A DNA stretch of 64,000 bases from NCBI RefSeq assembly GCF_028736155.1, contig NZ_CP117879.1, forward strand, positions 2,418,001 to 2,482,000, in the 5' to 3' direction. The position numbers and the translations under genes are program-made. This document shows, piece after piece, positions 33,912 through 45,100 of this stretch; the first letter of the stretch is position 1; the number at the start of each line of letters is the position of its first letter. Under the pieces are notes generated by a model that was not told the DNA's origin, did no database searches, and worked only from the letters and a program-made list of their open reading frames with translations. This stretch comes from Flavobacterium sp. KACC 22763. Lineage in GTDB: Bacteria > Bacteroidota > Bacteroidia > Flavobacteriales > Flavobacteriaceae.

Positions 33912-35561
33912 TTATGGCAACCATCTTGTATCTCCTACCCTATTGGTTACAATTGGAGAATTTGAATCTTTAATCATCAAATTGCCATTTGCAGGATCAA
34001 CAAATAAATTTTGTGCACTGATACCTAATTCGGTTCCCTGAATTGCAGCGGCGCCTAACAGATATTCAGTGGTTGTATAATTATTTGCATACGTTGTTGG
34101 CGTATTGGCGGCAATTGCTTGGATTACTTTACCGCAAGCAGATGCCACTAATACATTTTTAAAGATCAAAGTAGATCCCACAGCATTCGGAATATTGATT
34201 AAAGATCTATTGTATGCGTAATCATAAAGCGTAATATTTTGATATTCCAACTGAATCGGATAAGCTGATGTTCCATAATCAAACAAGTTTTTAAAGTTTC
34301 TGTTCTTGTCCGTAGTCTGATAATAATCTCTCATGAAAGTACAATTCGAGAATTTGGCTTTCTTCACGTTATCTGCTCCGGCAGAACCAAAAACAAACGT
34401 TCCGTAAGGTCCTGTATGTCCTCCGACTTGATCGAATGTACAATAGCTCATATCTAATTCACCAATTTCTTTGTATTTTCCGTTTCCTTGATGTCTCCAG
34501 AATCCGCGTTTGAAATAGTTGAAAACACAATTATAGAACGTAATTTTATCTATTTTCCACGCTGTACCGCTATTAAAGAAATAGCCGGCATCGATAGTTT
34601 GGTAGAAACGTATGTTTTCAAAGGCCAATTCCGTCAAATAAGAACCTTCTGCAATATTCCAGTTTCCGTTCATTTCGATCTGAGGACGCTCTCCTTGAGT
34701 ACCTCCAATCAATTTAAACCCTTTTGAGATTGTGAAAGGCGTAATTTTAAACAGCGAACCTGCTTCAAGGAAATATTCTGTACCTTCTGGAATGGTAGGG
34801 TCGTCGTTGTTTGTTCTTAATAATGCATCTAAATCCATGCCTTTTGTAACAATGATAGTTGCAGCTGATGGTCCTGCCGAACGGAAAGAAACCTGATTAT
34901 ACGGCTTATCGTAACGTCTCGGTTTGTTGTTGTCGAAAATATTTACGTTGTACAATGTATTTTTTTCCAAGCCAACAACAGTAGCTTCTCCTTTTGCAAT
35001 TTCTGCCGAAGTAAGTTTGCGGCCTATTGCAGGAATCTCTGCCGATTGTGCAGGTGCTACAGAAATACTGTCAACTGGATTCTCTGAAGAAATATCCCAA
35101 TTTAAAGTAACTTCTGTTTCAGTAATGTTTACCTTTTCCACTTCATGCAAAATAGGTTGAAACGGCGGACGCTCTTCTGTTAAAGCATTCGCATACGACC
35201 ATTGCGAATTATGGCCATCAATCGTATGATTGGATCTTACTCTTATATAAAACTGTGTTTTATAGGGAATATCATCCATTAAAATTTGCGTGTCTGTCGT
35301 AGTATACGATTTGTACAAACTCTTATAATAATTGTCTAAATGCAGCTCAACTGTATAAGAAGCTGCATCATTGACTTTATACCATACAACGGCGATTGAA
35401 TTTCCCTTTACCAAAGGAGCGGTAAGGACAAATTTTGGTTGAAATAAATCTAGTTCTTGCGGATATTTAAACTCATCGTTCTCACAAGATATCAGTACTT
35501 CTCCACAGGCAATTAACCCTATAAGAGATAGTATATAAAGTATTTTTCTAAAGTTTTTCAT
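33912..35561 (-). CDS. Surface glycan-binding lipoprotein, DUF4957/DUF5123-like
   Basis: A 549-residue lipoprotein with lipobox (about Cys26, ISC followed by ENDE). It has two fibronectin-III-like domains (about 40-235) and a C-terminal beta-helix that resembles DUF4957 plus DUF5123 (about 240-549), ending GDTRWLP. The giant CE8-PL1 protein has a related module (ending GDPRWLK), so the two probably recognise the same polymer. It follows SusD by 12 bp, the usual place of a surface glycan-binding protein (SusE-position). It probably holds pectin chains at the surface for SusCD. It is not an enzyme: no lyase motif is seen. Confidence 0.8.
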   Translation of the reverse strand: MKNFRKILYILSLIGLIACGEVLISCENDEFKYPQELDLFQPKFVLTAPLVKGNSIAVVWYKVNDAASYTVELHLDNYYKSLYKSYTTTDTQILMDDIPYKTQFYIRVRSNHTIDGHNSQWSYANALTEERPPFQPILHEVEKVNITETEVTLNWDISSENPVDSISVAPAQSAEIPAIGRKLTSAEIAKGEATVVGLEKNTLYNVNIFDNNKPRRYDKPYNQVSFRSAGPSAATIIVTKGMDLDALLRTNNDDPTIPEGTEYFLEAGSLFKITPFTISKGFKLIGGTQGERPQIEMNGNWNIAEGSYLTELAFENIRFYQTIDAGYFFNSGTAWKIDKITFYNCVFNYFKRGFWRHQGNGKYKEIGELDMSYCTFDQVGGHTGPYGTFVFGSAGADNVKKAKFSNCTFMRDYYQTTDKNRNFKNLFDYGTSAYPIQLEYQNITLYDYAYNRSLINIPNAVGSTLIFKNVLVASACGKVIQAIAANTPTTYANNYTTTEYLLGAAAIQGTELGISAQNLFVDPANGNLMIKDSNSPIVTNRVGDTRWLP

Positions 35562-35573
35562 GCTTGATACGAT

Positions 35574-37475
35574 TTAAAAATTAAATCCATAATAATTTTG
35601 AATAGCTCCTCTATGATCTGTAATTACCTTTGAAGGATACGGACATAAATAACGTAACGGATCTGTTGGAGATACCGACGCGGCATTATTGTAATTGATG
35701 AATCCTCTGAAACTCCATTTGATATCGTTTCTTGGTTCGTAACTTGCTGTTTCATTGTTTAAGGAATACCAGCTTACCGCAAATGGAAGTTCTGTATAAC
35801 CAGCAGGCCGAGCCTGAAGAATTTCATCAATCCCTTTGATATCCAAAATAGTTCTGCCCGAATTGACTGGATCTGGAATGTTTTTATAATAAACGCTTCC
35901 AGGAACTTGGTCGATGCCCGGAACATAAGCTCCATTGGCTACACGCCCCCAATTGTACAATTTAAAATACTGATTGTACACCACTTCACTAAATTTATTC
36001 CAACGCGCCAGATCAAATTTACGTTTACTTTCTCCCCCAAATTCCCATTTGCGCTCATCCATTATAGCCTTAAAAAATAAATCTGGCGATGATTTAGACA
36101 TTACATAACTGTCAACTTTGGTTCCCCAATCTCCTTGTGCAAAAGCCCTTCTACGCACACGTCTTAAACATTCCTTAGCGTCTTCACGAGGACCAAATCT
36201 TTCGTTTACCGCTTCTGCATACATTAAGAGTACATCTGCAAAACGCATCCAAGAATAATTAATTCCGGTTCCTTTTTGGCTTGTGCTTCCAAGTGGGTCA
36301 TTCATCCATAATTTAGACCATTTTCCAACTGCCAAACGTGCCAAATCCAGACGAATTACCTGATTTAAGTTTTGATCATAAGAAAGCGGTGCGCAGGTAA
36401 CATCTCTTCTTAAATCCTTATTGTCGAATGAATAAAGGTATTCTCCGCATAAACTAAGGGTTCCTGAAGCGCTTCCGTAAGGATGGCTCCCTTCTGCAAT
36501 GGGAATTCCAGCAAAATAGCCGTACTCGCCCGTGGAGTTTTTCAGCATCGGGATTGAGAAAATAACATCGTCATTGACCGGCGTTTCCCAATTGTTCTGC
36601 TTCATCCAGAATTCTCTAAAACCTAATTTTAAATCATGCTGTCTGCCTTGAATTACTTTATCCAGATATTGGATTGCGATATCATAATACTGCTCGTGAT
36701 TTTTTCCTCTTTCCATGTGTCCGATACTTGCAGGATTGTTTTCATCTGGGCGAAGAGTCCATCCTCCTCTTGTAAGCGCCAATAATCCTATCAAACCTTG
36801 GTTAAAACTTCTAGATGCGCGTTCCACTCCATAATCCAATTCGTTTGCATTTTTCATAAAAGGCTCAACCGACTTCAAATCGTCAATTAGAAATTCAAGG
36901 ATTACATTTCGGTCTGTGGTTCCAACGGCAAAATTTTCATCTCCTGTCGAAGATTTAGTGCGAAAAACTACATCACCCCAAATTCGGATCATGTCTAAGT
37001 AAACCATAGCACGAATCGTTTTCACTTCTCCATACATCTGCATAATGTTAGAAGGGGCATTTTTAGGATCTGCTTTATACAAATCAGAGCTTTCAATTCC
37101 TTCAATTACATCATTTGCCGCATTGATAATTTTATACATTGCACTCCATGTGCCGTTTAAAGTTGTCCAATAGGGCTTTGGATCGTAACAGGCAATATCA
37201 GAACCGTTTCCGTTTACTGTATTGGTAGAAACTCCCGACATTTCTACGTCCGTATTCGTATTAAAAACAAAAGCAAGACGGTTTGCATAAGCGTCATCGG
37301 TCAGCATAAGCGTATAAACACCCGCAACAGCAGATTGAATGTCTTTTTCTGATTTAAAAATTTCCGCTTGAGTAAAGCCAGATCCAGGCTGTACATCTAG
37401 ATATTCATCGCAGGCTGTAAAGGACAGCGCAACAACTATCAGAAAACTAAATATTATCTTTTTATTCATCATCAT
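35574..37475 (-). CDS. SusD-family surface glycan-binding lipoprotein
   Basis: A 633-residue SusD/RagB lipoprotein with a lipobox (TAC, about Cys22) followed by acidic DEYLD. The typical TPR-helical scaffold is seen in blocks such as MYGEVKTIRAMVYLDMIRIW and the C-terminal region with SWMRFADVLLMYAEAVNER. SusD caps the SusC barrel and delivers oligosaccharides. It is 19 bp downstream of SusC on the same strand, the standard pair. With the neighbouring pectin enzymes, the ligand is probably a pectin-derived oligosaccharide. Family call is certain; ligand is inferred. Confidence 0.96.
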   Translation of the reverse strand: MMMNKKIIFSFLIVVALSFTACDEYLDVQPGSGFTQAEIFKSEKDIQSAVAGVYTLMLTDDAYANRLAFVFNTNTDVEMSGVSTNTVNGNGSDIACYDPKPYWTTLNGTWSAMYKIINAANDVIEGIESSDLYKADPKNAPSNIMQMYGEVKTIRAMVYLDMIRIWGDVVFRTKSSTGDENFAVGTTDRNVILEFLIDDLKSVEPFMKNANELDYGVERASRSFNQGLIGLLALTRGGWTLRPDENNPASIGHMERGKNHEQYYDIAIQYLDKVIQGRQHDLKLGFREFWMKQNNWETPVNDDVIFSIPMLKNSTGEYGYFAGIPIAEGSHPYGSASGTLSLCGEYLYSFDNKDLRRDVTCAPLSYDQNLNQVIRLDLARLAVGKWSKLWMNDPLGSTSQKGTGINYSWMRFADVLLMYAEAVNERFGPREDAKECLRRVRRRAFAQGDWGTKVDSYVMSKSSPDLFFKAIMDERKWEFGGESKRKFDLARWNKFSEVVYNQYFKLYNWGRVANGAYVPGIDQVPGSVYYKNIPDPVNSGRTILDIKGIDEILQARPAGYTELPFAVSWYSLNNETASYEPRNDIKWSFRGFINYNNAASVSPTDPLRYLCPYPSKVITDHRGAIQNYYGFNF

Positions 37476-37494
37476 GAGATTTAATATTATTCAA

Positions 37495-40400
37495 TTAAAA
37501 TGACAACTGCACTCCAAAAGCATAGTTACGTGTTCGAGGATAAGCGTTGTAGTCAATATTTGGGGTTAATCCAGTTTCCAGATTGATATCTGGATCATAT
37601 CCAGAATAGTTTGTCCAAACAAACAAATTGCTTCCTGTAGCATATAATCTAATTCTGCTGAATCCTATTTTTGAACTGTTTGGTTTTGGAATGGTATAAC
37701 CAATGCTCAGCGTGTTTAATCTTAAGAAAGACCCGTCTTCAACAGCGTAAGACATTGCGATAGGACGGCCGAGAGATACTGGATTCCACATTGTAGCGTT
37801 TTCGTTCTGTTTTGCCAGCTGTTCTGGTGAATAGCGAAGATCGTTGCCCATATCATCATAATTTCTCCAACGGTTGTTTAGCCCCACATCCATACTAAAA
37901 TTATTCTGATTGTTTTGGTAGAAAGAAGTCGTCATAATCTTATTGGCATTATATACATCAAACCCTGACATAAAATTGAAGAATGCCATTAAATCAAAGT
38001 TTTTCCAAACTGCATTTACACCAAAACCTCCCGAAAAATCAGGATTAGTATCCCCGATTACTTTTCTGTCTTTGTCGCCAATTACATAACTATTAGGATC
38101 TGAAGGATCAACAGGAGTCAGTTTCTTAAACTTTGCATTTCCTGGAACCGGATCGCCAGAAAGGTTTTTTGAATTGGCAACGCCTTCTTTCAATTTCCAA
38201 GTTTTGGTTACGGCATCAAAAGATTCGAAGTCATCCATGGTATAAAAGCCATCGTTTACAAATCCGTAAATCAATCCTTTTGTCCCGCCTACATAGGCGC
38301 GATAGTCATCATCATTCAACAATTGAGTTCCTGCCCAGCCCGAACTTAAAATCCATTCCTGCTCTCCGCTCGCCAATTTGTCGATTTTGTTTTTGTTGTA
38401 ACCAATATTAAAAGTCAAATCAACCTGAAAATCCTTTTTCTTAATCACACTTCCGTTGATTGCAAATTCGACACCTTTATTAGAAGTCTGTCCAACGTTG
38501 GTCATCATTTTGGTAAAACCAGAAACCGAAGCAATATCAGATGGCACTAATAAATCTTTTACCTTATTGTGATAGAAATCTAAAGTTCCTGTAAGCCTTT
38601 CTTTAAAAAAACCAAAATCAAGACCAACGTTCGCCGTATAAGTCGTTTCCCATTTTACATTTGGATTGTTCAGATATTTGTCGTTATAAAAATTATAGTA
38701 ATAATGGTTTTCTTCTCCCCATCCTACAGAACGGTCTCTAGATACGCCATAATATTTTGCATATAAATCGCCTTTGATCCTATCATTTCCAGAAGCTCCA
38801 TAACTTAAACGAAGTTTTAAATTGGAAACCGTCTGGCTCTCTTTTAAGAAACTTTCATTTGAAACTCTCCATGCAAAAGCTCCCGCAGGAAAAACTCCCC
38901 ATCTGTTGTCTGGACCAAATTTTGTAGAACCGTCGGTACGGACAGTAAACGTAAATAAATAACAGTCATCATAACCGTAATTGGCCCTTCCAAAAAATGA
39001 AGAAATTCTATTTGGAGATTCTGCATTTGAACCATTTTCAAAAGGGGTTCCCAAAGCCAGGTTGTCTAGAGCCTTTTCTCCAGTAATATCTTCAGGGAAA
39101 TAACGCGTGCGGAAAAACTTAATTGAGCTTTCCTGATCTTTTATCTCTTGCCCTATCATTAATTGGAAATCGTGGCGCTCTTTTACTTTAAATCCGTAGT
39201 TTAATACGTTATTCAATTGCCAACGTGGCGACTGCGTCATTGACCAATACGTTAGAGGCAGGTTATTGTTTTCTAATGCCGTTTTGGTATCTGTACCCCA
39301 GAAACGTCCATCTTCAGAATATTTATATTCATAGCCAAATGAAGAACGAAGCGTCAATCCCTTTTTGATGGTCCACGTTAAAGCTCCTGTAGTATTAAAT
39401 GTTCTTGTTGTGCGATTGCGGTAATTTTTTTCTGCTTCTTCAAATGGATTAAAACGAGGTTTTATCTCATAATCGTCGGGATCGAAGTACGTATTATCTT
39501 CAGGTAAAGTCATATACTCTTCTAGCCCTGCCGTTGGTGCTTCACGCAAAGCTCTAAGCAAACTTACTCCATCTGTTCCTGAACCTTCAATAGTTTGATT
39601 GGTTAAACGCGTTTGGTATTCGAATGTAAGATTGTCGGTTAATTTTGAATTCAAAATTAAGTAAACATAATTTTGGCGCATTCCCGTTCCAAGCAAAACA
39701 CCTGGCTGGTCTTGGTTTACAAACGTAAATTTGATTTTTGTTTTTTCGCTCCCGCCACTTACATTGATATCCGTATATCTCGCAATCGGATTGCTTCCAA
39801 AAATTTCATCCTGCCAATCTGTTCCTTTATTTCCTTTATAAATATAAAATTCGCTTGGTCTGCCATACATATTATAAAATCCAGTTGGGTTAGAAGTGCT
39901 TTTACGTGCAAATTCATATTGCATCATAACAAACTCATACGGATCCATAACGTCCAAATGATTGGCAAGAGTTTTAATTTGCGTGTAGTTATGAATGTTT
40001 ACCGCTACTTTTCCTGCTTTAGGTACTTTAGTCGTTACAATAATTACTCCATTTGCGCCTCTTGCTCCATATACGGCTGTAGAGGCTGCATCTTTCAGGA
40101 CCTCTACAGATTCGATATCTGTCGGTGGAATATCATTTAAGTTAGCCACCTCAAAGCCATCAACCAAAATTAATGGGGAGTTGTCTTCAGTAATAGATCC
40201 TCCTCCACGAATTCTAATTTTCACATCTGCTCCTGGCGAACCGTCAACAGTTGTAACCTGAACCCCAGGAAGTCTTCCCGTCAAGGCTTCCGCCACATTG
40301 GATGTCGGTACTTTTGCTAATTCGGTTCCTTTTATACTGGCGACCGCTCCAGTTAAGTTTTTACGTTTTTGCGTGCCATAACCAATTACAACAACTTCGT

Positions 40401-40716
40401 TCAATTCGCTGTTCGATTCTTTCATGGTTACCGTAATGCCAGATGTGCGTCCTTTTAAGGGCACAATTTCATCATTCATTCCCACAAATTTGATGATTAG
40501 AACAGCAGTTTCTGGATCTGCTACTGCTACGCTGAATTTACCATCAAAATCGGTAACGGTATTGGTATTTTCATTCTTTACCATAATTGTTGCGCCCGGA
40601 ATACCCGCCATGTTATCCTTAACCGAACCGCTCACGGTTGTACGCTTCTGAGCATAAATACCCCCTGTTAAAAACAGTACGGCCAAAATGCTCCAGATAT
40701 ATTTTTTTATAGTCAT
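37495..40716 (-). CDS. SusC-family TonB-dependent receptor of the pectin PUL
   Basis: A complete 1073-residue SusC transporter. It has a signal peptide (1-22), a carboxypeptidase-D-regulatory-like domain (about 27-110, GSVKDNMAGIPGATI), the plug with VVVIGYGTQKRKNLTGAVAS and KDAASTAVYGARGANGVI, and a 22-strand barrel ending in a terminal Phe (YAFGVQLSF). It drives TonB-dependent import of oligosaccharides. It is followed by SusD after 19 bp. The preceding gene (a lipoprotein) is 160 bp upstream on the same strand. No promoter with both consensus boxes was seen in that gap. Confidence 0.97.
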   Translation of the reverse strand: MTIKKYIWSILAVLFLTGGIYAQKRTTVSGSVKDNMAGIPGATIMVKNENTNTVTDFDGKFSVAVADPETAVLIIKFVGMNDEIVPLKGRTSGITVTMKESNSELNEVVVIGYGTQKRKNLTGAVASIKGTELAKVPTSNVAEALTGRLPGVQVTTVDGSPGADVKIRIRGGGSITEDNSPLILVDGFEVANLNDIPPTDIESVEVLKDAASTAVYGARGANGVIIVTTKVPKAGKVAVNIHNYTQIKTLANHLDVMDPYEFVMMQYEFARKSTSNPTGFYNMYGRPSEFYIYKGNKGTDWQDEIFGSNPIARYTDINVSGGSEKTKIKFTFVNQDQPGVLLGTGMRQNYVYLILNSKLTDNLTFEYQTRLTNQTIEGSGTDGVSLLRALREAPTAGLEEYMTLPEDNTYFDPDDYEIKPRFNPFEEAEKNYRNRTTRTFNTTGALTWTIKKGLTLRSSFGYEYKYSEDGRFWGTDTKTALENNNLPLTYWSMTQSPRWQLNNVLNYGFKVKERHDFQLMIGQEIKDQESSIKFFRTRYFPEDITGEKALDNLALGTPFENGSNAESPNRISSFFGRANYGYDDCYLFTFTVRTDGSTKFGPDNRWGVFPAGAFAWRVSNESFLKESQTVSNLKLRLSYGASGNDRIKGDLYAKYYGVSRDRSVGWGEENHYYYNFYNDKYLNNPNVKWETTYTANVGLDFGFFKERLTGTLDFYHNKVKDLLVPSDIASVSGFTKMMTNVGQTSNKGVEFAINGSVIKKKDFQVDLTFNIGYNKNKIDKLASGEQEWILSSGWAGTQLLNDDDYRAYVGGTKGLIYGFVNDGFYTMDDFESFDAVTKTWKLKEGVANSKNLSGDPVPGNAKFKKLTPVDPSDPNSYVIGDKDRKVIGDTNPDFSGGFGVNAVWKNFDLMAFFNFMSGFDVYNANKIMTTSFYQNNQNNFSMDVGLNNRWRNYDDMGNDLRYSPEQLAKQNENATMWNPVSLGRPIAMSYAVEDGSFLRLNTLSIGYTIPKPNSSKIGFSRIRLYATGSNLFVWTNYSGYDPDINLETGLTPNIDYNAYPRTRNYAFGVQLSF

Positions 40717-40876
40717 AACTAGAATATTTTTTATTGGATTATAAGCCTGTCTTTGAATTCATATAAAAAGAAATATTAAAAATTAAAACAACAACCTTTT
40801 ACGGCTATCTTATTATTTTTTTAATCCAAATAATGGCTAATCGTATTTCGTATTGGTTTGTTTGAAAAGAAGTTTA

Positions 40877-41632
40877 TTAAGGCTCATTTATAAGAAAATC
40901 GACATTCGTAACCTTATTAGCTTCAATGGCAAAAGTGGTTTGCAATTCTTTGGTCTTCACCACTTCCATGTTCTGATTCAGACATTCTATTTTGACGCGA
41001 ACGTTATTGGCTTCTTCACCTGTTTGAAATAAAACAAAGTCGTCCGTATAATTTATTCCGCCGCTCGAGGTTGCTTTGCTCCTCGTCACAAACATGTCTT
41101 CTTTAATGTACGTTCCGTCAACCACTTTGTAACCGCTTCTTTTTACCAAAACCGTAGTTTTAATTGTGGTGTAACTCTTATCTGCAGTAATATCTAACGT
41201 CTTCAAACGAAGAATTCCCGTTCTCGTAATAATATTTAACGTTAACGGCTCATCAAAAGGCGAAGCGTAAGGCATTGCATCCGATAGATTTACTGGCTGA
41301 TTTGCCAATGCAGGCTGCTGAACAATCAGTTCGTTAAGGTTAGTTGGAGACGGAATCATTTGCTCTGGATAATCTGTCGCTAAAAATTTGTATTTTCCAT
41401 CGTCTAGCGAAAAAGGATAAAGCGAACTGTAATTTGCCGCATATTCTCCATTTTCTTTGTACACAAAAAGAGGTCTGGTTGAGATCCCTACATTTAAATT
41501 CCAAGGTTCGCCGTTTAATTGAAAATCTAGTTTTTTAATTGTATGGCTTTCATATTTAAAGTCGTCGTTAGAGCAGGAATTTAAGAGAAAAAATATCCCA
41601 GCTCCAAAAATCAGGTTTCTAATCATTTTCAT
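40877..41632 (-). CDS. PUL-associated lipoprotein upstream of SusC, unknown function
   Basis: A 251-residue lipoprotein with a lipobox (NSC, about Cys20) followed by acidic SNDDF. The mature part is beta-rich; the two-domain outline (a short first domain and a second with repeated strand blocks ending FAIEANKVTNVDF) is reminiscent of FimB/Mfa2-type lipoproteins, but I do not have firm evidence for that. It is located between the hybrid sensor and SusC, reading with SusC, and is probably the first gene of the main pectin operon, since a -7 element precedes it (41781-41788). Confidence 0.6.
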   Translation of the reverse strand: MKMIRNLIFGAGIFFLLNSCSNDDFKYESHTIKKLDFQLNGEPWNLNVGISTRPLFVYKENGEYAANYSSLYPFSLDDGKYKFLATDYPEQMIPSPTNLNELIVQQPALANQPVNLSDAMPYASPFDEPLTLNIITRTGILRLKTLDITADKSYTTIKTTVLVKRSGYKVVDGTYIKEDMFVTRSKATSSGGINYTDDFVLFQTGEEANNVRVKIECLNQNMEVVKTKELQTTFAIEANKVTNVDFLINEP

Positions 41633-42190
41633 ATCTGCTAAGCTTAAAAATGATAAAAATTTTTCTTTGGATTCATTTTAGGACAGCAGTCCAAAATTGG
41701 AAGTTGAATGTTAAAGTCAGTTTGGTTCATAAATTTTGGTTTTAAAGTTAGTTAGTTAAAAATCAATCAAGATTATGAAGCAAAACTAGAAATAGCAAAT
41801 CTCAAAAAGGGGTAATTTTTGCTTTTCGGGACGGTACAAATCGCTATTTCAGAACCTCTCGCCATTAATTCGATAACTTTTTCTTACTTTTTTTATTTAA
41901 TGCAAAAAAAATATCATAAATAAAAACGGATATCATAATCAATCTTTGATTACTACTTTCGTCCTCCATGGGTCAAACTTAGGACTATGCTTAATAGGAT
42001 TGCGGAGAAATTGGCTGGAAAGAAATTTTAGCCAGTGATTATTAACCATTGGAATAAATAAGCTTCGCAACCCAAGGTTGAAACCTTGGGTTATATTTAA
42101 TAAGATTGTGCCTTTAAACTTTGAAAATAATACACACCTTAAGCCCGAAACCTTGCGTTCAAAAGAAATGCAGTTTATATTTAATTGCTA
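41633..42190. promoter_or_regulatory. Control region upstream of the main pectin operon
   Basis: 558 bp with no gene. On the minus strand there is a TAGTTTTG (-7 consensus) at 41781-41788, which would give a leader of about 140 bases for the lipoprotein-SusC-SusD operon. Binding sites for the hybrid AraC-type regulator should be here. A very tight 11-bp palindrome AACCCAAGGTT / AACCTTGGGTT with a 2-base loop is at 42069-42092, behind the sensor gene; it may be a transcription stop or part of a small interspersed repeat. Confidence 0.5.
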
Positions 42191-45100
42191 TTAACGAAAT
42201 TGTCTTCTATATTCAGCAGGCGTATGATCGTATTTGGATCTGAAGCATTTTCCGAAGTATTTCAGATCATTAAACCCTACTTCAAAGCAGATTTCTTTTA
42301 TTAATAAATCATCCTGTTTTAAAAGTCGCGCTGCTTCGCTTAATCGCATATCACGAATAAAAACAACGGGAGAAGCTCCGGTAGTGCTTTTGAGTTTGTT
42401 GAAAAAACTAGCGCGCGACATGCCCATTAGTTTTCCTAGTTCGTCAACCGAAAAATCGGAATTAGACATATTTTCTTTTACAAATCCGATAACCTGAAAC
42501 ATAAATTTCTGGTCTTTGTTTGAGATTTGCAGCGGTTCTTCTTTGAAAATCTCAATTGTGTTTCCGCTGGAAAACAATTGCTGCAAACGGGCTCGTTGTT
42601 CCAAAACATTTTTCACTCTCGCTTTTAGCAAACTGACATTAAAAGGTTTTGTAACGTAATCATCTGCTCCGTATTCTAATCCTTCCAATTTGCTTCCTAT
42701 CGATGATTTCGCGCTAAGTAAAATAACTGGAATGTGGCTGATCGACAAATTATCCCTAATTGCTTTCAGCATTTCGATTCCATCCTTCTCAGGCATCATA
42801 ATATCGCTAATGACAAAATCTGGCAAAATTTCTTCAGATTTATTATACCCTTCCTCTCCATTTTCGGCTGTAAAAATCTTATAATCGCTTTCCAAAATAG
42901 AAACAATAAACGCACGCAATTCAGGATCGTCCTCTACCACAAGTCCAATAGGCTGCTCTCTTCTCATCTCTTCTGGTGTTGCTATTTCTTGCTCAAGTTC
43001 AGATTCAAAATCCATATCCATTTCATTAGAAAAATGCTCTTCTGCTTCATCTAACAAAATATCTACATCATTTTTAAAATGCTGATAGCCTTTTAAAAAC
43101 GCAACCTGAAAACTGCTTCCTTTTCCTTGAGTGCTGTCTACCAAAACTTCCGCTCCATGTTTGTCTGCAATATCTTTTATTATAGATAATCCAAGACCTG
43201 TACTTGGGTTCGACAAGTTTTCATTATAATTTGAAAAACGGACAAATAATCTTTTTTGAAGCGTCGGACTAATTCCTGGTCCGTTATCGCTTACAGTCAA
43301 AAACACATGTTTTTCTGATTCTTCCACTTTTACTTCAATCGAATCTCCTTTACTGCAATATTTAAAGGCATTCGAAAGCAAGTTGATTAAAATTTTATCC
43401 AAACTATCTGGATCTGCCCAAATCTTTGGGTTTGATGAAGCGACATCAATACTAAGATTTATATTGCTCTGATTACTCATTTCTTCAAAATCTTCACACA
43501 TTTGAGCAACAAATTCTCTTAGATTTATTTCATGAATAGCAAGTTTTTTATCTTGAACTCGCCTCAAATCTAAAATCTGATTGACCAAATTCAATAATTT
43601 ATTGCTGCTTTTTTCTATAATTCGAAGCTGGCCTTTTGTAGGGTCTTTTAAATCTTCATCAGCAAGCATTACCTCCAACGGCGCTATAATCATAGTAAGC
43701 GGCGTACGAATTTCATGTGAAATATCAGTGAAGAATTTCAGTTTCAGCTCACTCATTTGTTTTTCCAACTTCACATCATTACGCAGTTTTAAAATAGTGA
43801 TAATGGCTCTTCTTATCAAGAAAAACAAGCCTCCAGCTAGCACCAAATAGCAGAAATAAGCAAAATTAGTCCCCCAGATCGACGGACGAATTGTAATTTT
43901 AATTTGCCTTTCATTATTCATCCATAGATTATGTCCGTTGGTTGAAGAAATTAGAAGCGTATAGCTTCCACGGCCTAAATTGGTATAATTAATAGATTGT
44001 CCGCCTTTAATGTAGTTCCATTGCTTGTCAATCCCTTCCAATTTGTAGCGGTACACGATATTTTCACTTTTAAGATAATCCAAGGCTGAAATCTGCACTT
44101 TAAAGAAATTCTGATTGTGCTCCAAGGTGACTTCTTGTAACAAATCAGGATTTTTGGGAGTTTCTGGATTTATTTCATGCAATTCTTTATTGTTAACCAA
44201 AAATCCAGAAATTGCTAAATATGGTTTAAAATGAAAAGGTTTGATGTTTTCGGGTTTGAAATAAATGACGCCATTAGAATATCCTACAGCAATTTCGCCA
44301 TTTGGCAGTTCGCATTTTGTTGCCTCAGAAAAAATCTCTGTTCCAATAATTGATTTTAATTCTGGAAAAGTCTCCGCGCTATTATTCTTTGGATCAAAAC
44401 GCACAATCTGATTGTCACTCATCAGCCAAATTTTTCCTGCCTTATCTTCTGCAATGGAAACAACTCCCTCGACTGGGAAAGAAACCATTTCGTTCCAGAT
44501 TGATTTTACGTTCAGCTGACCCTTTTTATCCAAATCGGCTAAAATCAACCCCATGCCATTGGTTGCCAACGCCATCTGATTATCATGCGTTATTAAAATA
44601 TCCAGAATATCATTTCCCGAAACCTGAGAATACTCATTAAACTTTATTTTGCTTGTCGCTTTAGTTTCTTCCGAAAAAGAAAATAATTTATACGACGAAA
44701 TAAAAAATATTTTGTGGTCTTTATTTTCTGCAATCGAACGGACTTTATCTGCTGTTTTTATTGGATAATTTTTTAATTCATTTTTAAAATTGACAAATTG
44801 AAATCCGTTGTTTGATTCGCGGATAATGTTTACACCGCCGCCCCAAGTTGCAATATAAATCTGTCCGTTTGTGGCTTGATAAATTTTAAAAATATCATCA
44901 GAATTAATTCCGTAAAGGTTATTTTCGTCATTTTTATAATGGGTAACTTTATACCGGAAAGGCTGCTCTGTTGGCAATAAACAAAACAAACCGTTTCCTC
45001 TTGTTCCTATCCAAATTCTCCCCCTATTGTCCTGAAGCATACTGTAAATATCTGCTCCCCAGCCAGGTCCGGCCGCTGATAAAGTTCCATCAGAAGCTAA

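Noticed and set aside
39673..40140. 155-codon plus-strand frame inside SusC
   Set aside because: Antisense to the well-conserved plug of the SusC gene, with unusual composition and no motif.
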